DNA of 64,000 nucleotides from Nonlabens sp. (GTDB lineage Bacteria; Bacteroidota; Bacteroidia; Flavobacteriales; Flavobacteriaceae): positions 168,041 through 232,040 of the forward strand of contig JAHDIQ010000006.1 of assembly GCA_020630715.1 (NCBI GenBank). The letters are read 5' to 3'. This document shows, in pieces, positions 1 through 8,712 of the stretch. Numbering within the stretch: position 1 is the stretch's first letter; each line of letters starts with the position of its first letter. Made by a program: the position numbers and the translations under genes. Below the pieces are notes generated by a model. It saw only the letters and a program-made list of their open reading frames with translations, was not told where the DNA came from and made no database searches.

Positions 1-2
1 GA

Positions 3-71
3 TGTGATATGGCTCGACTTGTTGCAGGACCAGCCTATGCTGCTGGACTAATGATGGCTTGCTTATTCTAA
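3..71 (+). CDS. C-terminal fragment of a hypothetical protein
   Basis: A reading frame enters from the left edge and stops with TAA at 69-71. The visible tail (DMARLVAGPAYAAGLMMACLF) is hydrophobic and Gly/Ala rich, as at the end of a membrane protein. It stops just before the next gene. Too little is visible to name a family, and it could be a chance frame. Confidence 0.35.
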   Translation, partial: CDMARLVAGPAYAAGLMMACLF

Positions 72-82
72 AATACTTTAAA

Positions 83-274
83 ATGAAAAAAACTATAACA
101 TACATAGCGGTAACAGCTTTAATTGTGCTCTTTGTTGCCATTTTTTTGATGACAAGTGGAAATGCTGAATTGGCTGGCACGTTATACAGTATTTTTATTT
201 TTTTGATATTCACTGTTGTAATCTTAGGTTTAATTTTCTTCTTAAGAAATAGTATCCTAAATAGTAAAAATTAA
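83..274 (+). CDS. Small two-TM membrane protein, hypothetical
   Basis: A 63-residue protein that is almost entirely membrane-spanning: a first hydrophobic segment at about residues 5-24 and a second at about 35-56, ending in a short polar tail (RNSILNSKN). An earlier in-frame start at 59 exists, but it overlaps the end of the preceding frame and adds eight untypical residues. The MKKTITYIAV start at 83 looks more natural. It precedes the ABC-F gene by 40 bases on the same strand. No family was recognised. Confidence 0.5.
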   Translation: MKKTITYIAVTALIVLFVAIFLMTSGNAELAGTLYSIFIFLIFTVVILGLIFFLRNSILNSKN

Positions 275-314
275 AGTGATGTAAGGCTATTTTTGCTCAA
301 GCAAAAACATCCTC

Positions 315-1952
315 ATGATTACTGTAGAAAATATCGCTGTAGAATTTAGTGGAACGACCTTATTTAGCGATGTTTCATTTGTTATTAATCCTACAGATAA
401 AATTGCCTTAATGGGTAAAAACGGCGCTGGAAAATCCACCATGATGAAGATCATTGCTGGAGCTCAAAAGGCAACGCGAGGTCATGTGAGAACTCCTGGA
501 GATACAGTCATTGCTTACTTACCGCAACATCTACTTACAGAGGATGATTGTACTGTGTTTGAAGAAACTGCCAAAGCTTTTGCCCACGTCTTTTCCATGA
601 AAAAGGAAATGGACGAGTTGAATGAAGCGCTCACAACACGTACAGATTATGAAAGTGTTGAATACATGGGCATCATTGAAAAAGTTACAGAACTAGGTGA
701 AAAATTTTATGCGCTAGAAGATGTAAATTATGATGCCGAGGTAGAGAAGGCGCTGAAAGGATTAGGATTTAAACAGTCAGATTTTAGACGTCAAACTAGT
801 GAGTTTAGTGGTGGATGGCGTATGCGTATCGAGCTTGCAAAAATCTTACTTCAAAAACCAGATCTTATATTATTAGATGAGCCCACAAATCATATTGATA
901 TAGAGTCTGTAATATGGTTAGAAGATTTTTTAGTAAATAAGGCAAATGCAGTCATGGTGATATCACATGATGTTGCTTTTATTGATAATATCACTAATCG
1001 CACCATAGAAGTCACTATGGGACGTATTTATGATTACAAAGCAAACTATTCACACTATCTAGAATTACGAGCAGATCGTCGTTCACATCAGATTAAGGCC
1101 TATCAAGAACAACAGAAATTTATTGCAGATAACAAAGCGTTTATAGAACGATTTAAAGGAACTTATTCTAAAACAAACCAGGTATCGTCAAGAGAGCGAA
1201 TGTTAGAAAAACTAGAAATCATTGAAATTGATGAAGTCGATACCAGTGCGTTAAAATTACGTTTCCCACCATCGCCACGATCTGGAGATTATCCAGTAAC
1301 GGTAAAAGAGGTTTCAAAATCGTATGGTGATAAAGTCGTTTTTGAAAATGCTAATATGTCAATCGCACGCGGTGAAAAAGTTTCATTTGTAGGTCGTAAT
1401 GGTGAAGGGAAATCTACAATGATTAAGGCGATTCTAAATGAAATTGAGGTAGAAGGAACTTGCGAATTAGGACATAATGTAAAAGTGGGATACTTTGCTC
1501 AAAATCAAGCAGCTTTACTAGATGACAACTTAACCATCTGGCAAACGGTAGATGAAGTGGCACAAGGTGATGTGCGTACACAGCTTAAAAATATACTAGG
1601 GCGTTTTATGTTTAGCGGTGATGATCTAGAAAAAAAAGTAAGTGTACTTTCTGGTGGCGAGAAAACCAGACTTGCAATGGTTAAGTTATTACTAGAACCC
1701 GTAAACTTATTAATACTAGATGAACCTACGAATCATTTAGATATTAAGTCAAAAGATGTTCTTAAAGAAGCTTTATCTACTTACGATGGTACTATGATTC
1801 TAGTATCTCACGATAGAGCTTTTCTTCACGGTCTTTCTCAAAAGGTTTTTGAGTTTAAAGAACAAAGAGTCATTGAACATTTTGAGACTATTGATGCTTT
1901 TTTAGAAAGAAATAGAATAAAGAATATTGCAGATATTAATCTTATGTCTTAA
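315..1952 (+). CDS. ABC-F family ATP-binding cassette protein (YbiT-like)
   Basis: This soluble protein carries two ABC ATPase domains in tandem and no membrane segment, the hallmark of the ABC-F family. Members act on ribosomes, as translation factors or antibiotic-protection proteins. The first domain has Walker A GKNGAGKS (34-41), signature SGGWR (165-169) and Walker B LILLDEP (184-190). The second has GRNGEGKS (about 360), LSGGEKT (about 445) and LLILDEPTNHLD (about 463). The interdomain linker (about 230-300) is charged and helical, as expected for the P-site tRNA interaction motif. The 545-residue length fits the YbiT/EttA group. Family identity is certain; the exact subgroup is inferred. 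Confidence 0.95.
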   Translation: MITVENIAVEFSGTTLFSDVSFVINPTDKIALMGKNGAGKSTMMKIIAGAQKATRGHVRTPGDTVIAYLPQHLLTEDDCTVFEETAKAFAHVFSMKKEMDELNEALTTRTDYESVEYMGIIEKVTELGEKFYALEDVNYDAEVEKALKGLGFKQSDFRRQTSEFSGGWRMRIELAKILLQKPDLILLDEPTNHIDIESVIWLEDFLVNKANAVMVISHDVAFIDNITNRTIEVTMGRIYDYKANYSHYLELRADRRSHQIKAYQEQQKFIADNKAFIERFKGTYSKTNQVSSRERMLEKLEIIEIDEVDTSALKLRFPPSPRSGDYPVTVKEVSKSYGDKVVFENANMSIARGEKVSFVGRNGEGKSTMIKAILNEIEVEGTCELGHNVKVGYFAQNQAALLDDNLTIWQTVDEVAQGDVRTQLKNILGRFMFSGDDLEKKVSVLSGGEKTRLAMVKLLLEPVNLLILDEPTNHLDIKSKDVLKEALSTYDGTMILVSHDRAFLHGLSQKVFEFKEQRVIEHFETIDAFLERNRIKNIADINLMS

Positions 1953-1956
1953 GATG

Positions 1957-2496
1957 CTATTCTTTAGTCTTAACCGGTGATGCGTATTTTTCCTTAATAT
2001 CATCTATAAGCTTTTGCGTTTCTTGTCGATTCAGGTTTCCACTTATTTGTAACCTACCACCAGAAATAGGACTATTGATCATAGGTGCCATAATTACTTT
2101 GTTATTTATTACAACAAAAAGTGGTTCCCTACTTTCATAAGCTTTTGCGGTTGCATCGTACCAGATTTTATGAGCATATTCATATAATTCTATTGAGATA
2201 ACGGGTCTATCCATTACGTCTTTATCTAGTTTTAAGAATTTAAAATCTTTAGGTACTATGACAGGTTTATAGTCTATGAAGTACGATTTATCGGGCTGAT
2301 ATTCTAGTCTATAATGCATCGTAGTACTATCTGAAGTAGCCGGATAAATACCATCTATAAAGCTATTAGACTCTTTATTTATGACTGCAACTTCATTAGG
2401 ATCAGGACTTACTAGTTGCAATCCTTTATCTGTTTTTTGAGTTAAACAAGAAGTGATACTTAAAACCACTAGTATGAAATAAATGATTTTATTCAT
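1957..2496 (-). CDS. Lipoprotein with SecD P1-head-like domain
   Basis: A 179-residue predicted lipoprotein. A short hydrophobic signal ends at a lipobox (SITSC, Cys17). The C-terminal half contains EPLFVVINNKVIMAPMI followed by a Gly-rich turn and ISGNLNRQE, which closely resembles the periplasmic P1 head of SecD (known pattern: LAIVLDGKVISAPVI, then ITGG and QISGNF). No SecD transmembrane region is present, so this is an isolated head domain anchored by lipid. It is last in a leftward operon and overlaps the rsmD stop by one base. Its role is unknown; a link to protein export is only an inference from the fold resemblance. Confidence 0.7.
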   Translation of the reverse strand: MNKIIYFILVVLSITSCLTQKTDKGLQLVSPDPNEVAVINKESNSFIDGIYPATSDSTTMHYRLEYQPDKSYFIDYKPVIVPKDFKFLKLDKDVMDRPVISIELYEYAHKIWYDATAKAYESREPLFVVINNKVIMAPMINSPISGGRLQISGNLNRQETQKLIDDIKEKYASPVKTKE

Positions 2497-3050
2497 TATT
2501 CCTCTTCCTCATCAGGATTTTCAAAAAAACTAAATACCGTACCACCGTATCTACGTGAGCTTTCTAAATCTTTATGTTCACTCATATCTGTATGCTTAGA
2601 GTGTTCCATAATGAATAAGCCATCCGGTTTAAGCAATTGGTTCTCCATAACGAGGCTTGCTATGCTATGAAATTCATCTTGTTCTAATCCATAAGGTGGA
2701 TCTGCAAAGATGATGTCATAGTTAGAGCGATGTTTTGAAAGAAATGAGAATGCATCTGCAACGATTACTTCAATAGGCATCTCTAGTTGGGTAGCCGTCT
2801 TTTTAATAAAAGCAGTACAAGGCTTATGTTGATCTACCGCTAGTATAGATCCGGCACCACGACTAGCAAATTCATAAGACATATTACCGCTACCAGCAAA
2901 AAGTTCTAAAACCTTTGCGCCGTGAATATGTTTACGATGCCTTAATATATTAAATAGCGCTTCTTTTGCCATATCTGTAGTAGGACGTACTGGTAAGCTT
3001 TTAGGAGCTTGTATTCTACGACCTTTGTGCGATCCTGATATTATACGCAT
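2496..3050 (-). CDS. rsmD: 16S rRNA (guanine(966)-N(2))-methyltransferase RsmD
   Basis: RsmD methylates N2 of G966 in 16S rRNA using S-adenosylmethionine. The protein begins MRIISGSHKGRRI, typical of the family. It has the SAM-binding motif VLELFAGSG (47-55) and the catalytic DPPY motif (117-120). The 184-residue length matches the family. It overlaps the preceding DUF3822 gene by 10 bases and the following lipoprotein gene by one base, indicating one translationally coupled operon. A DUF3822 gene next to rsmD is a recurrent Bacteroidetes arrangement. Confidence 0.95.
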   Translation of the reverse strand: MRIISGSHKGRRIQAPKSLPVRPTTDMAKEALFNILRHRKHIHGAKVLELFAGSGNMSYEFASRGAGSILAVDQHKPCTAFIKKTATQLEMPIEVIVADAFSFLSKHRSNYDIIFADPPYGLEQDEFHSIASLVMENQLLKPDGLFIMEHSKHTDMSEHKDLESSRRYGGTVFSFFENPDEEEE

Positions 3051-3820
3051 AGTATTTGTTCTATTATTTGTGGAGCACCTATTACAACATTTACCTCTTT
3101 AACGTATGTATAGAGTAGATCGTAAAGATCTTTAGACGGTTGAGTTTGATACAAGAATAAATTAATCTGATCTGGTTGTAAACCATTGTGTTCACTTGCA
3201 AATAAGGTGTAGTAAAGTATATCTTCAATGGCATCATGTTGATAAACATTATGAAGAATTAATGAACCGTTGTTGAATAAACTTAGATACATATGCGATT
3301 CTTTTACATCTAATATTACTGCATTATGAACATCATTATATTTTTTATGCCACGTGTTTAACGCTAGTGACGTGTAGTGATAGAAGTTAAAATCACCATA
3401 TTTTTCAAAAAAGAAGTTATTGATATTGCTGTAAGCTATATAAACCGTTTGATAGTCTATGGTACTAATAGCTTCATCGTAACTTATAACATCTGTTTCT
3501 AGTAATCTGTTATTGTATTTAAGATAATTAGATGCATGTTCCTCTACAAAGAGAGAAGCTGGTACTCCTGAAAAAATGGGATGATGATAAATTAAAGTGA
3601 CCTGATCAACCTCAAGTTTTCTTAACTTCTCATTATCCTGATATGCTTTTTGAATTTCCTCAAGAATCTCTGTAGGATTAGAATCGTATTTAAAAGAATA
3701 ATCCCAACGATCTATAATATGGACTGCATTGTAGCACAAAAAAGAAAGTCCATCCTGATGAATCAGGACGGACAATTTATAATTACCAGTTTGTTCTTTA
3801 TTTGTCTTCGTTAATTGCAT
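3041..3820 (-). CDS. DUF3822 family protein
   Basis: A soluble protein of about 259 residues matching the Bacteroidetes-specific DUF3822 family, whose function is unknown. The start is placed at the ATG at 3820 (MQLTKTNKEQ). The frame can be opened up to 3841, but that extension lies deeper inside the preceding gene. There is no signal peptide. It contains a LDVKESHMYLSLFNNGSLILHNVY stretch (shown here as the region around residues 170-195) consistent with the actin-like fold suggested for the family. It sits between a membrane protein gene (23-base overlap) and rsmD (10-base overlap). Confidence 0.8.
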   Translation of the reverse strand: MQLTKTNKEQTGNYKLSVLIHQDGLSFLCYNAVHIIDRWDYSFKYDSNPTEILEEIQKAYQDNEKLRKLEVDQVTLIYHHPIFSGVPASLFVEEHASNYLKYNNRLLETDVISYDEAISTIDYQTVYIAYSNINNFFFEKYGDFNFYHYTSLALNTWHKKYNDVHNAVILDVKESHMYLSLFNNGSLILHNVYQHDAIEDILYYTLFASEHNGLQPDQINLFLYQTQPSKDLYDLLYTYVKEVNVVIGAPQIIEQILCV

Positions 3821-4547
3821 ACTGCCTAGGCCAGTTACCACTAGTGCTTACTTCATAAAGGCTACCTACTATGATGGCTTCACCATCTATAGCTTCTACG
3901 GCTTTAACTTTAAGTTCTTGTTCAAGTAGTTTTTCTGGTTGATCCCATAAAATATCTTTTTTACTTGCTACCGCTTCAAAAACACTAATACTTAAATCAC
4001 CATCTTGAACAAAACCTGTTTCTAGTTTTATTTTCCCTGGAGCACCTTCAATAGGATAGTCCAGTAATTTTGCAACATCTACATTTTCAAATTTGGATTT
4101 TACACTTTCAAAACCTAAGGTGTCTGTGATAGTGATCTCTTTGTAATATCCGCCAGTTTCTGCATTAAGGCCAAAACGTCTGTTCTTTTCACGATCAACG
4201 ACAGAGCTATCTCTACGTTCTGTAATAGCAAGTTGCGCCGTGTCTACAAACTTTGCAAGAGCATTGATATCGTTAGTATATCTTCCTACAATGAGTTTAT
4301 GAGCGTTTTGAGCCTCACGTAGTTGAATCAAATTTGCTATTACCTTTTTGTAGCGCTCATCTTTTGTGTTATTAAACTTTACAGGTGCTGCAATAGACTC
4401 GTATAATTTGTAACTAAAAAAAGCAATCACCACTAACAATAGTAGTTTTACAAAAATTTGAGATTTCTTAGGTATCTTGTTTATTAATAAAACTAAACCT
4501 ATTAAAACTATAAGTCCTATAACTATAGAAAGGATAAATTGTATCAT
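3798..4547 (-). CDS. Hypothetical inner-membrane protein
   Basis: A 249-residue protein with two N-terminal hydrophobic segments (about 3-24 and 32-48) and a polar C-terminal domain of about 200 residues. That domain begins with a helical stretch (YKKVIANLIQLREAQNAHKL) resembling the helix that follows the membrane anchor in pseudopilin-like proteins. No family was recognised. It is the first gene of the leftward operon that continues into DUF3822, rsmD and the SecD-head lipoprotein. It is transcribed divergently from the helicase gene at 4669. Confidence 0.65.
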   Translation of the reverse strand: MIQFILSIVIGLIVLIGLVLLINKIPKKSQIFVKLLLLVVIAFFSYKLYESIAAPVKFNNTKDERYKKVIANLIQLREAQNAHKLIVGRYTNDINALAKFVDTAQLAITERRDSSVVDREKNRRFGLNAETGGYYKEITITDTLGFESVKSKFENVDVAKLLDYPIEGAPGKIKLETGFVQDGDLSISVFEAVASKKDILWDQPEKLLEQELKVKAVEAIDGEAIIVGSLYEVSTSGNWPRQYAINEDK

Positions 4548-4668
4548 GTTATCAATTAAAACTTAGAATGGTTATCAAAGCTAACAAATCTACAATATTT
4601 TTCTGCTTGACCTATACTGTTATATCAAATTTGAGTTAAGTTTATCCTCAAGTTTACTAACAATCCTA

Positions 4669-6096
4669 ATGATCATAGCAGATTACTATAAGCATTTACT
4701 TCATGATTTTCCCTTTACGCCTACAAATCAACAAGATAGAGCGCTAGATAAGTTATCTGATTTCATATTAAATAAAGATAAGGATCAGATATTTTTATTA
4801 AAAGGATATGCAGGTACTGGTAAAACAACCATTATTAGTGCTATTGTTAAAAGTCTATGGCGTGTAAAAAAGAGTGCAGTTCTTCTAGCTCCTACAGGTA
4901 GAGCCGCAAAGGTGATTAGTAATTATTCTGGTCGTACGGCTAGTACCATTCATAGAGAAATTTATTATCCTAAAGGTCAGGGAAGTGGATCAAATGTTGA
5001 ATTTAAATTAAAAGCTAATAAGTCCAGGAACGCCATTTTTATAGTAGATGAAGCTTCAATGATTCCAGATATTGTGAGTGAAAATAAAATGTTTGGTGGT
5101 ACAGGATCCTTATTAGATGATTTAGTAGAATATGTTTATAGTGGCATGAATTGCAAACTCTTAATTATAGGAGATACTGCACAGTTGCCACCTGTTAAAT
5201 TAGATGTGTCGCCAGCTCTAGAATCAGATTTACTAGGACAACGATTCTTAAAAGAGGTGATTACCATAGAATTAGATGAAGTAAAGCGACAAGAGCAAGA
5301 TTCTGGGATTTTAATGAATGCAACCCAAATAAGAACTCATATAGAAGAGTTAGAATTTGATTTTAAATTTTCTGTAGATCATTATAAAGACATTCAACGA
5401 TTAATTGATGGTCATGAAATTATGGATACCATTCTTTCTGCATATGATGAACATGGCCATGAGGAAACCGCAATCATTGTACGATCTAACAAACGAGCAA
5501 ATCTTTATAACCAGCAAATTAGATCGCGTATTCTTTTTCGCGAAAGCGAGCTCGCAGCAGGAGATTACCTCATGGTGGTTAAAAATAATTATCACTGGTT
5601 AAAACCCACTAGCGCCGCTGGTTTTATAGCTAACGGTGATATTGTGGAGATTTTAGAGATCTTTAATTTTAAAAATATTTATGGCTTCAAATTTGCTGAA
5701 GTTAAAGTGCGCATGGTAGATTACCCAGATATGAAACCCTTTGAAACGGTCTTATTATTAGACACATTGACATCAGAATCTCCATCTTTAACTTATGAAG
5801 AATCTAATAAATTGTACCAAGAAGTACGTATGGACTACTTAAAATTACCCAAGTGGAAACAGTATAAAGAAATCAAGGCAAACCCATTTTTTAATGCATT
5901 ACAAGTGAAGTTTTCTTATGCAATCACCTGTCATAAATCACAAGGTGGACAATGGGAGAATGTTATGGTAGAGCAACCGTACTTACCAGATGGACCGTCA
6001 AAAGATTACCTTAGATGGTTATATACCGCCGTTACCAGAGCAAAAACTAATTTATACCTCATAGGTTTTAAAAATGATCATTTTATAGAAAGTTAA
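4669..6096 (+). CDS. RecD-like ATP-dependent DNA helicase (SF1B)
   Basis: A 475-residue superfamily 1 helicase. Motifs in order are Walker A GYAGTGKTT (46-54), Walker B FIVDEASMI (about 124-132), motif III GDTAQLPPV (about 165), and the C-terminal UvrD-type motifs AITCHKSQGGQW (about 423) and LYTAVTRAK (about 455). This is the layout of small RecD2/Dda-type 5'-to-3' helicases involved in DNA repair or replication restart. No nuclease domain is present. One copy of the genome's short palindrome (5534-5548) is read in frame as FRESE within the region between the two RecA-like domains. The next gene starts one base after the stop. Confidence 0.9.
   Translation: MIIADYYKHLLHDFPFTPTNQQDRALDKLSDFILNKDKDQIFLLKGYAGTGKTTIISAIVKSLWRVKKSAVLLAPTGRAAKVISNYSGRTASTIHREIYYPKGQGSGSNVEFKLKANKSRNAIFIVDEASMIPDIVSENKMFGGTGSLLDDLVEYVYSGMNCKLLIIGDTAQLPPVKLDVSPALESDLLGQRFLKEVITIELDEVKRQEQDSGILMNATQIRTHIEELEFDFKFSVDHYKDIQRLIDGHEIMDTILSAYDEHGHEETAIIVRSNKRANLYNQQIRSRILFRESELAAGDYLMVVKNNYHWLKPTSAAGFIANGDIVEILEIFNFKNIYGFKFAEVKVRMVDYPDMKPFETVLLLDTLTSESPSLTYEESNKLYQEVRMDYLKLPKWKQYKEIKANPFFNALQVKFSYAITCHKSQGGQWENVMVEQPYLPDGPSKDYLRWLYTAVTRAKTNLYLIGFKNDHFIES
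5534..5548. repeat. TTTCGCGAAA palindrome copy, in CDS
   Basis: Core TTTCGCGAAAGCG inside the helicase gene, read as FRES. It is slightly degenerate on its left side (TTT instead of GCT) compared with the other copies. Confidence 0.85.
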
Positions 6097-6097
6097 T

Positions 6098-6685
6098 ATG
6101 GATTTTATCACTTCAAATATGAATATATTCCTTAGCATCTGTCTGGGAATAGGACTGGCGGCTAGTGCTGGTTTCCGTGTGTTTGTGCCGTTACTTTTTC
6201 TTAGTATCGCAGGTTATACTGGTTTTATAGATCTTAATCCAGACTGGCAATGGGCAGGAAGTCTTACCGCGGTTGTTGTTTTAGGCGTTGCCGCGTTTGT
6301 AGAACTACTTGCGTACTATATTCCGTATGTAGATAATTTATTAGATTCTATTACCGTACCACTGGCTGCAATTGCTGGTACTGCTGTGATGGTAAGTGTA
6401 GTAGGTGATTTAGATCCTGTTTATACCTGGACACTAGCTATAATCGCAGGTGGTGGAACTGCTGCAGCCGTTTCTAGTACAACAACAGCCGCCAGAGCAA
6501 CTAGTACGGTAACCACTGGTGGTTTAGGTAATCCAGTAATTAGCACCGCAGAGGCTGGTTTTAGTGGCATTTTAAGTCTATTGTCGCTCATCGCACCTTT
6601 TGTCGCAGTAATTATTGTAATTCTTATATTGCTTGCTATTAGGAAATTATACAAACGGTTGTTTAAGAAAAAGACCGTAGATTGA
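6098..6685 (+). CDS. DUF4126 family membrane protein
   Basis: A 195-residue integral membrane protein of the DUF4126 family, function unknown. It begins with a hydrophobic segment (IFLSICLGIGLAASAGFRVF), continues with several Gly/Ala-rich helices and ends in a strong transmembrane segment (about 160-182) with a basic tail. It starts one base after the helicase stop, so the two are probably cotranscribed. A perfect 22-bp palindrome follows the stop by five bases and may end the transcript. Confidence 0.85.
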   Translation: MDFITSNMNIFLSICLGIGLAASAGFRVFVPLLFLSIAGYTGFIDLNPDWQWAGSLTAVVVLGVAAFVELLAYYIPYVDNLLDSITVPLAAIAGTAVMVSVVGDLDPVYTWTLAIIAGGGTAAAVSSTTTAARATSTVTTGGLGNPVISTAEAGFSGILSLLSLIAPFVAVIIVILILLAIRKLYKRLFKKKTVD

Positions 6686-6690
6686 TGTGA

Positions 6691-6712
6691 TTACGCTTTC
6701 GCGAAAGCGTAA
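6691..6712. repeat. 22-bp perfect palindrome (GCTTTCGCGAAAGC family), intergenic
   Basis: TTACGCTTTCGCGAAAGCGTAA is a perfect palindrome (written here as its 22 positions: TTACGCTTTCG then its complement). It is flanked by GTGA and TTCAC, extending the dyad. It lies between DUF4126 and kdsB and could form a hairpin in either transcript. No T-run follows, so a terminator role is uncertain. Confidence 0.9.
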
Positions 6713-6756
6713 TTTCACCTCAACAATTAGTTTAATAATAAAGAAAACCTTACAAC

Positions 6757-7503
6757 ATGAGTCTTAAAATCATCGCAGTCATTCCAGCTCGTTATGAAGC
6801 TTCTAGATTTCCTGGAAAATTGATGCAAGATTTATGCGGTAAATCAGTGATTCTACGCACTTATGAAGCAACTGTTGCAACACAACTATTTGATGAAGTA
6901 TTAGTTGCTACAGATAGTAATATTATTTATAATGAGATTGTTACAAATAACGGTAGTGCCGTTATGAGTACTAAACAACACGATTGTGGTAGTGATCGAA
7001 TAGCAGAAGCTGTGGAGCATCTAGATGCAGACATCGTCATAAATGTACAAGGTGATGAGCCGTTTACTAATAAGAATGATCTAGAAAAATTGATACAAGT
7101 GTTTCAAAGTGATGGGAGTAATGATATTGCGCTAGCGTCTTTAATGCACGAAATAAATGATAAAGACGCAATTGAGAATCCTAATAACGTTAAGGTGATT
7201 ACAGATTTACAGTTGAATGCTATTTATTTTTCTCGTAGTCCTATTCCTTTTAATAGGGATGAAGATGTCACCGTTTCCTACTACAAACACATAGGAATTT
7301 ATGCTTTTAGAAAGGATGCGCTATTAGAATTTTATAATTCAAAACCTACGCCATTAGAACTTAAGGAAAAGGTAGAATGCCTGCGTTATCTAGAACATGG
7401 TAAGCAAATTAAAATGGTTCTCACAGGTCAATTAAGTATAGGTATAGACGCACCACAGGATCTGGAAGACGCCAGAAAACTGTGGATAAGGCTAAATCAC
7501 TAA
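6757..7503 (+). CDS. kdsB: 3-deoxy-manno-octulosonate cytidylyltransferase KdsB
   Basis: KdsB activates Kdo with CTP to CMP-Kdo for lipopolysaccharide assembly in the cytoplasm. The 248-residue length is typical. Signature segments are [13 protein letters not shown] (9-21), INVQGDEPF (about 95), FSRSPIPF (about 160) and the C-terminal [14 protein letters not shown] weak hairpin (AAATCAC/GTGATTT, 7494-7512) spans the stop codon. The gene converges with the acetyltransferase-like gene at 7531. Confidence 0.96.
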   Translation: MSLKIIAVIPARYEASRFPGKLMQDLCGKSVILRTYEATVATQLFDEVLVATDSNIIYNEIVTNNGSAVMSTKQHDCGSDRIAEAVEHLDADIVINVQGDEPFTNKNDLEKLIQVFQSDGSNDIALASLMHEINDKDAIENPNNVKVITDLQLNAIYFSRSPIPFNRDEDVTVSYYKHIGIYAFRKDALLEFYNSKPTPLELKEKVECLRYLEHGKQIKMVLTGQLSIGIDAPQDLEDARKLWIRLNH

Positions 7504-7530
7504 ACGTGATTTACAAATAATAGGGTAGTG

Positions 7531-7872
7531 TTAAATGCTAATTCCTACAGGAAGCATCTCTTTAAATTCTAAACGGTGACGTCTTACAAATCCTGCAATT
7601 TTAGGATGTGTAGGTACCATTTTAATATTCTTTTCTTCTCTAATATTGTGAAAAATGGCTCTTAAGAATTCACTTCTAAACTCTTTGTCATCTTCTAGAG
7701 ATTCTGGAACGATATATTTAGTTAAGAATATCTTGCGTTCTTGTTGAGAATATTCAACTTTTGCAACTAGATCGCCCTTACGAGCTTCATACTGACGTAA
7801 AAAAGTATTGTCAGTTAATTGTAGGGTAGTTTCTGTAGTTTCCATGTTCATTCTTTTTAACTCATTAGTCAT
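7531..7872 (-). CDS. Small GNAT-like N-acetyltransferase (COG2388 type)
   Basis: A 113-residue protein similar to the short COG2388/Acetyltransf_CG group of GNAT-fold proteins. The core follows the family pattern: ARKGDLVAKVEY, then FLTKYIVPESL, a helix with EFLRAIFHNI, and MVPTHPKIAGFVRRH near the C-terminus, where relatives have P-C-P-F-V-x-x-Y-x-x-R-H. The usual Cys is replaced by His here. The substrate is unknown. Three in-frame Met codons occur within the first ten residues, so the start may lie slightly downstream. Confidence 0.7.
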   Translation of the reverse strand: MTNELKRMNMETTETTLQLTDNTFLRQYEARKGDLVAKVEYSQQERKIFLTKYIVPESLEDDKEFRSEFLRAIFHNIREEKNIKMVPTHPKIAGFVRRHRLEFKEMLPVGISI

Positions 7873-8012
7873 TTTACGACCTTACATTAATATATTTGGC
7901 TGATTAATGCGAGTATAAAAATTGCTCTTATCTTGCAAAGATAATTCACAAATGCTTAGCTATGAGAACACAAAACGTTAAAAACCAGTTTGTTGAATGT
8001 TTTAGGTAAAAA

Positions 8013-8660
8013 ATGAAACAAGTTTATTTCATGCCAGGATTGGCAGCATCAGAATTAATATTTGAGAACATCAAATTACCTCAGGATCAGTTTGAGGTTC
8101 ATCTCATGCACTGGATTATTCCTGAGAAAAAAGAATCTTTAGAGAACTATTGCGCTAGATTGTTAGATCAAATCACTCATCATAATCCCGTTCTTGTAGG
8201 TGTTTCTTTTGGTGGTATTGTGGTTCAAGAAATATCAAAACAAATTGCAGTAGAGAAGCTCATTATCATTTCTAGTGTGAAATCTAGCAAGGAATTTCCT
8301 AGAAGAATGCGATTTTCAAAAACTACAGGAATGCATAAAATACTGCCCACAGGTCTTGTCGTGAGTTTAGAAAGTTTATTAAAATATTCCTTTGGTATCG
8401 CTCCAAAACGCCTTGAGTTATACCAGAAGTACCTTTCCATGAATGATAAACGTTATTTAGACTGGGCACTAGATACTATTGTGAACTGGCAACAAGAAGA
8501 ACCTTTAGATGGGATTATTCACATTCATGGAGATAAAGATCCAGTATTTCCTATAAAGTATATCAACAATTGCACAGTTGTTGATAATGGTACTCATATC
8601 ATGATCATTAATAGATTCAGATGGTTTAATGAAAAGTTACCTGATATCATTTTGTCTTAG
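8013..8660 (+). CDS. Alpha/beta hydrolase
   Basis: A 215-residue cytoplasmic alpha/beta hydrolase-fold protein. The nucleophile elbow is GVSFGG (about residues 58-63), the acidic residue lies in HGDKDPVFP (about 170) and the catalytic His in NGTHIMI (about 190). There is no signal peptide. The substrate cannot be deduced. It is followed after 52 bases by the transglycosylase gene, and the two may be cotranscribed. Confidence 0.85.
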   Translation: MKQVYFMPGLAASELIFENIKLPQDQFEVHLMHWIIPEKKESLENYCARLLDQITHHNPVLVGVSFGGIVVQEISKQIAVEKLIIISSVKSSKEFPRRMRFSKTTGMHKILPTGLVVSLESLLKYSFGIAPKRLELYQKYLSMNDKRYLDWALDTIVNWQQEEPLDGIIHIHGDKDPVFPIKYINNCTVVDNGTHIMIINRFRWFNEKLPDIILS

Positions 8661-8712
8661 AACTTTCTAGGACTTGTGGTTATCATTATATTTAACGCAA
8701 AAGAAATTCTCT

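Noticed and set aside
5405..5602. Short open frames inside the helicase gene on both strands
   Set aside because: They lie fully within a well-supported helicase reading frame and show no protein-like features.
7494..7512. Hairpin AAATCAC/GTGATTT at the kdsB stop as a terminator
   Set aside because: The stem is only 7 bp, AT-rich and has no T-run on either strand.
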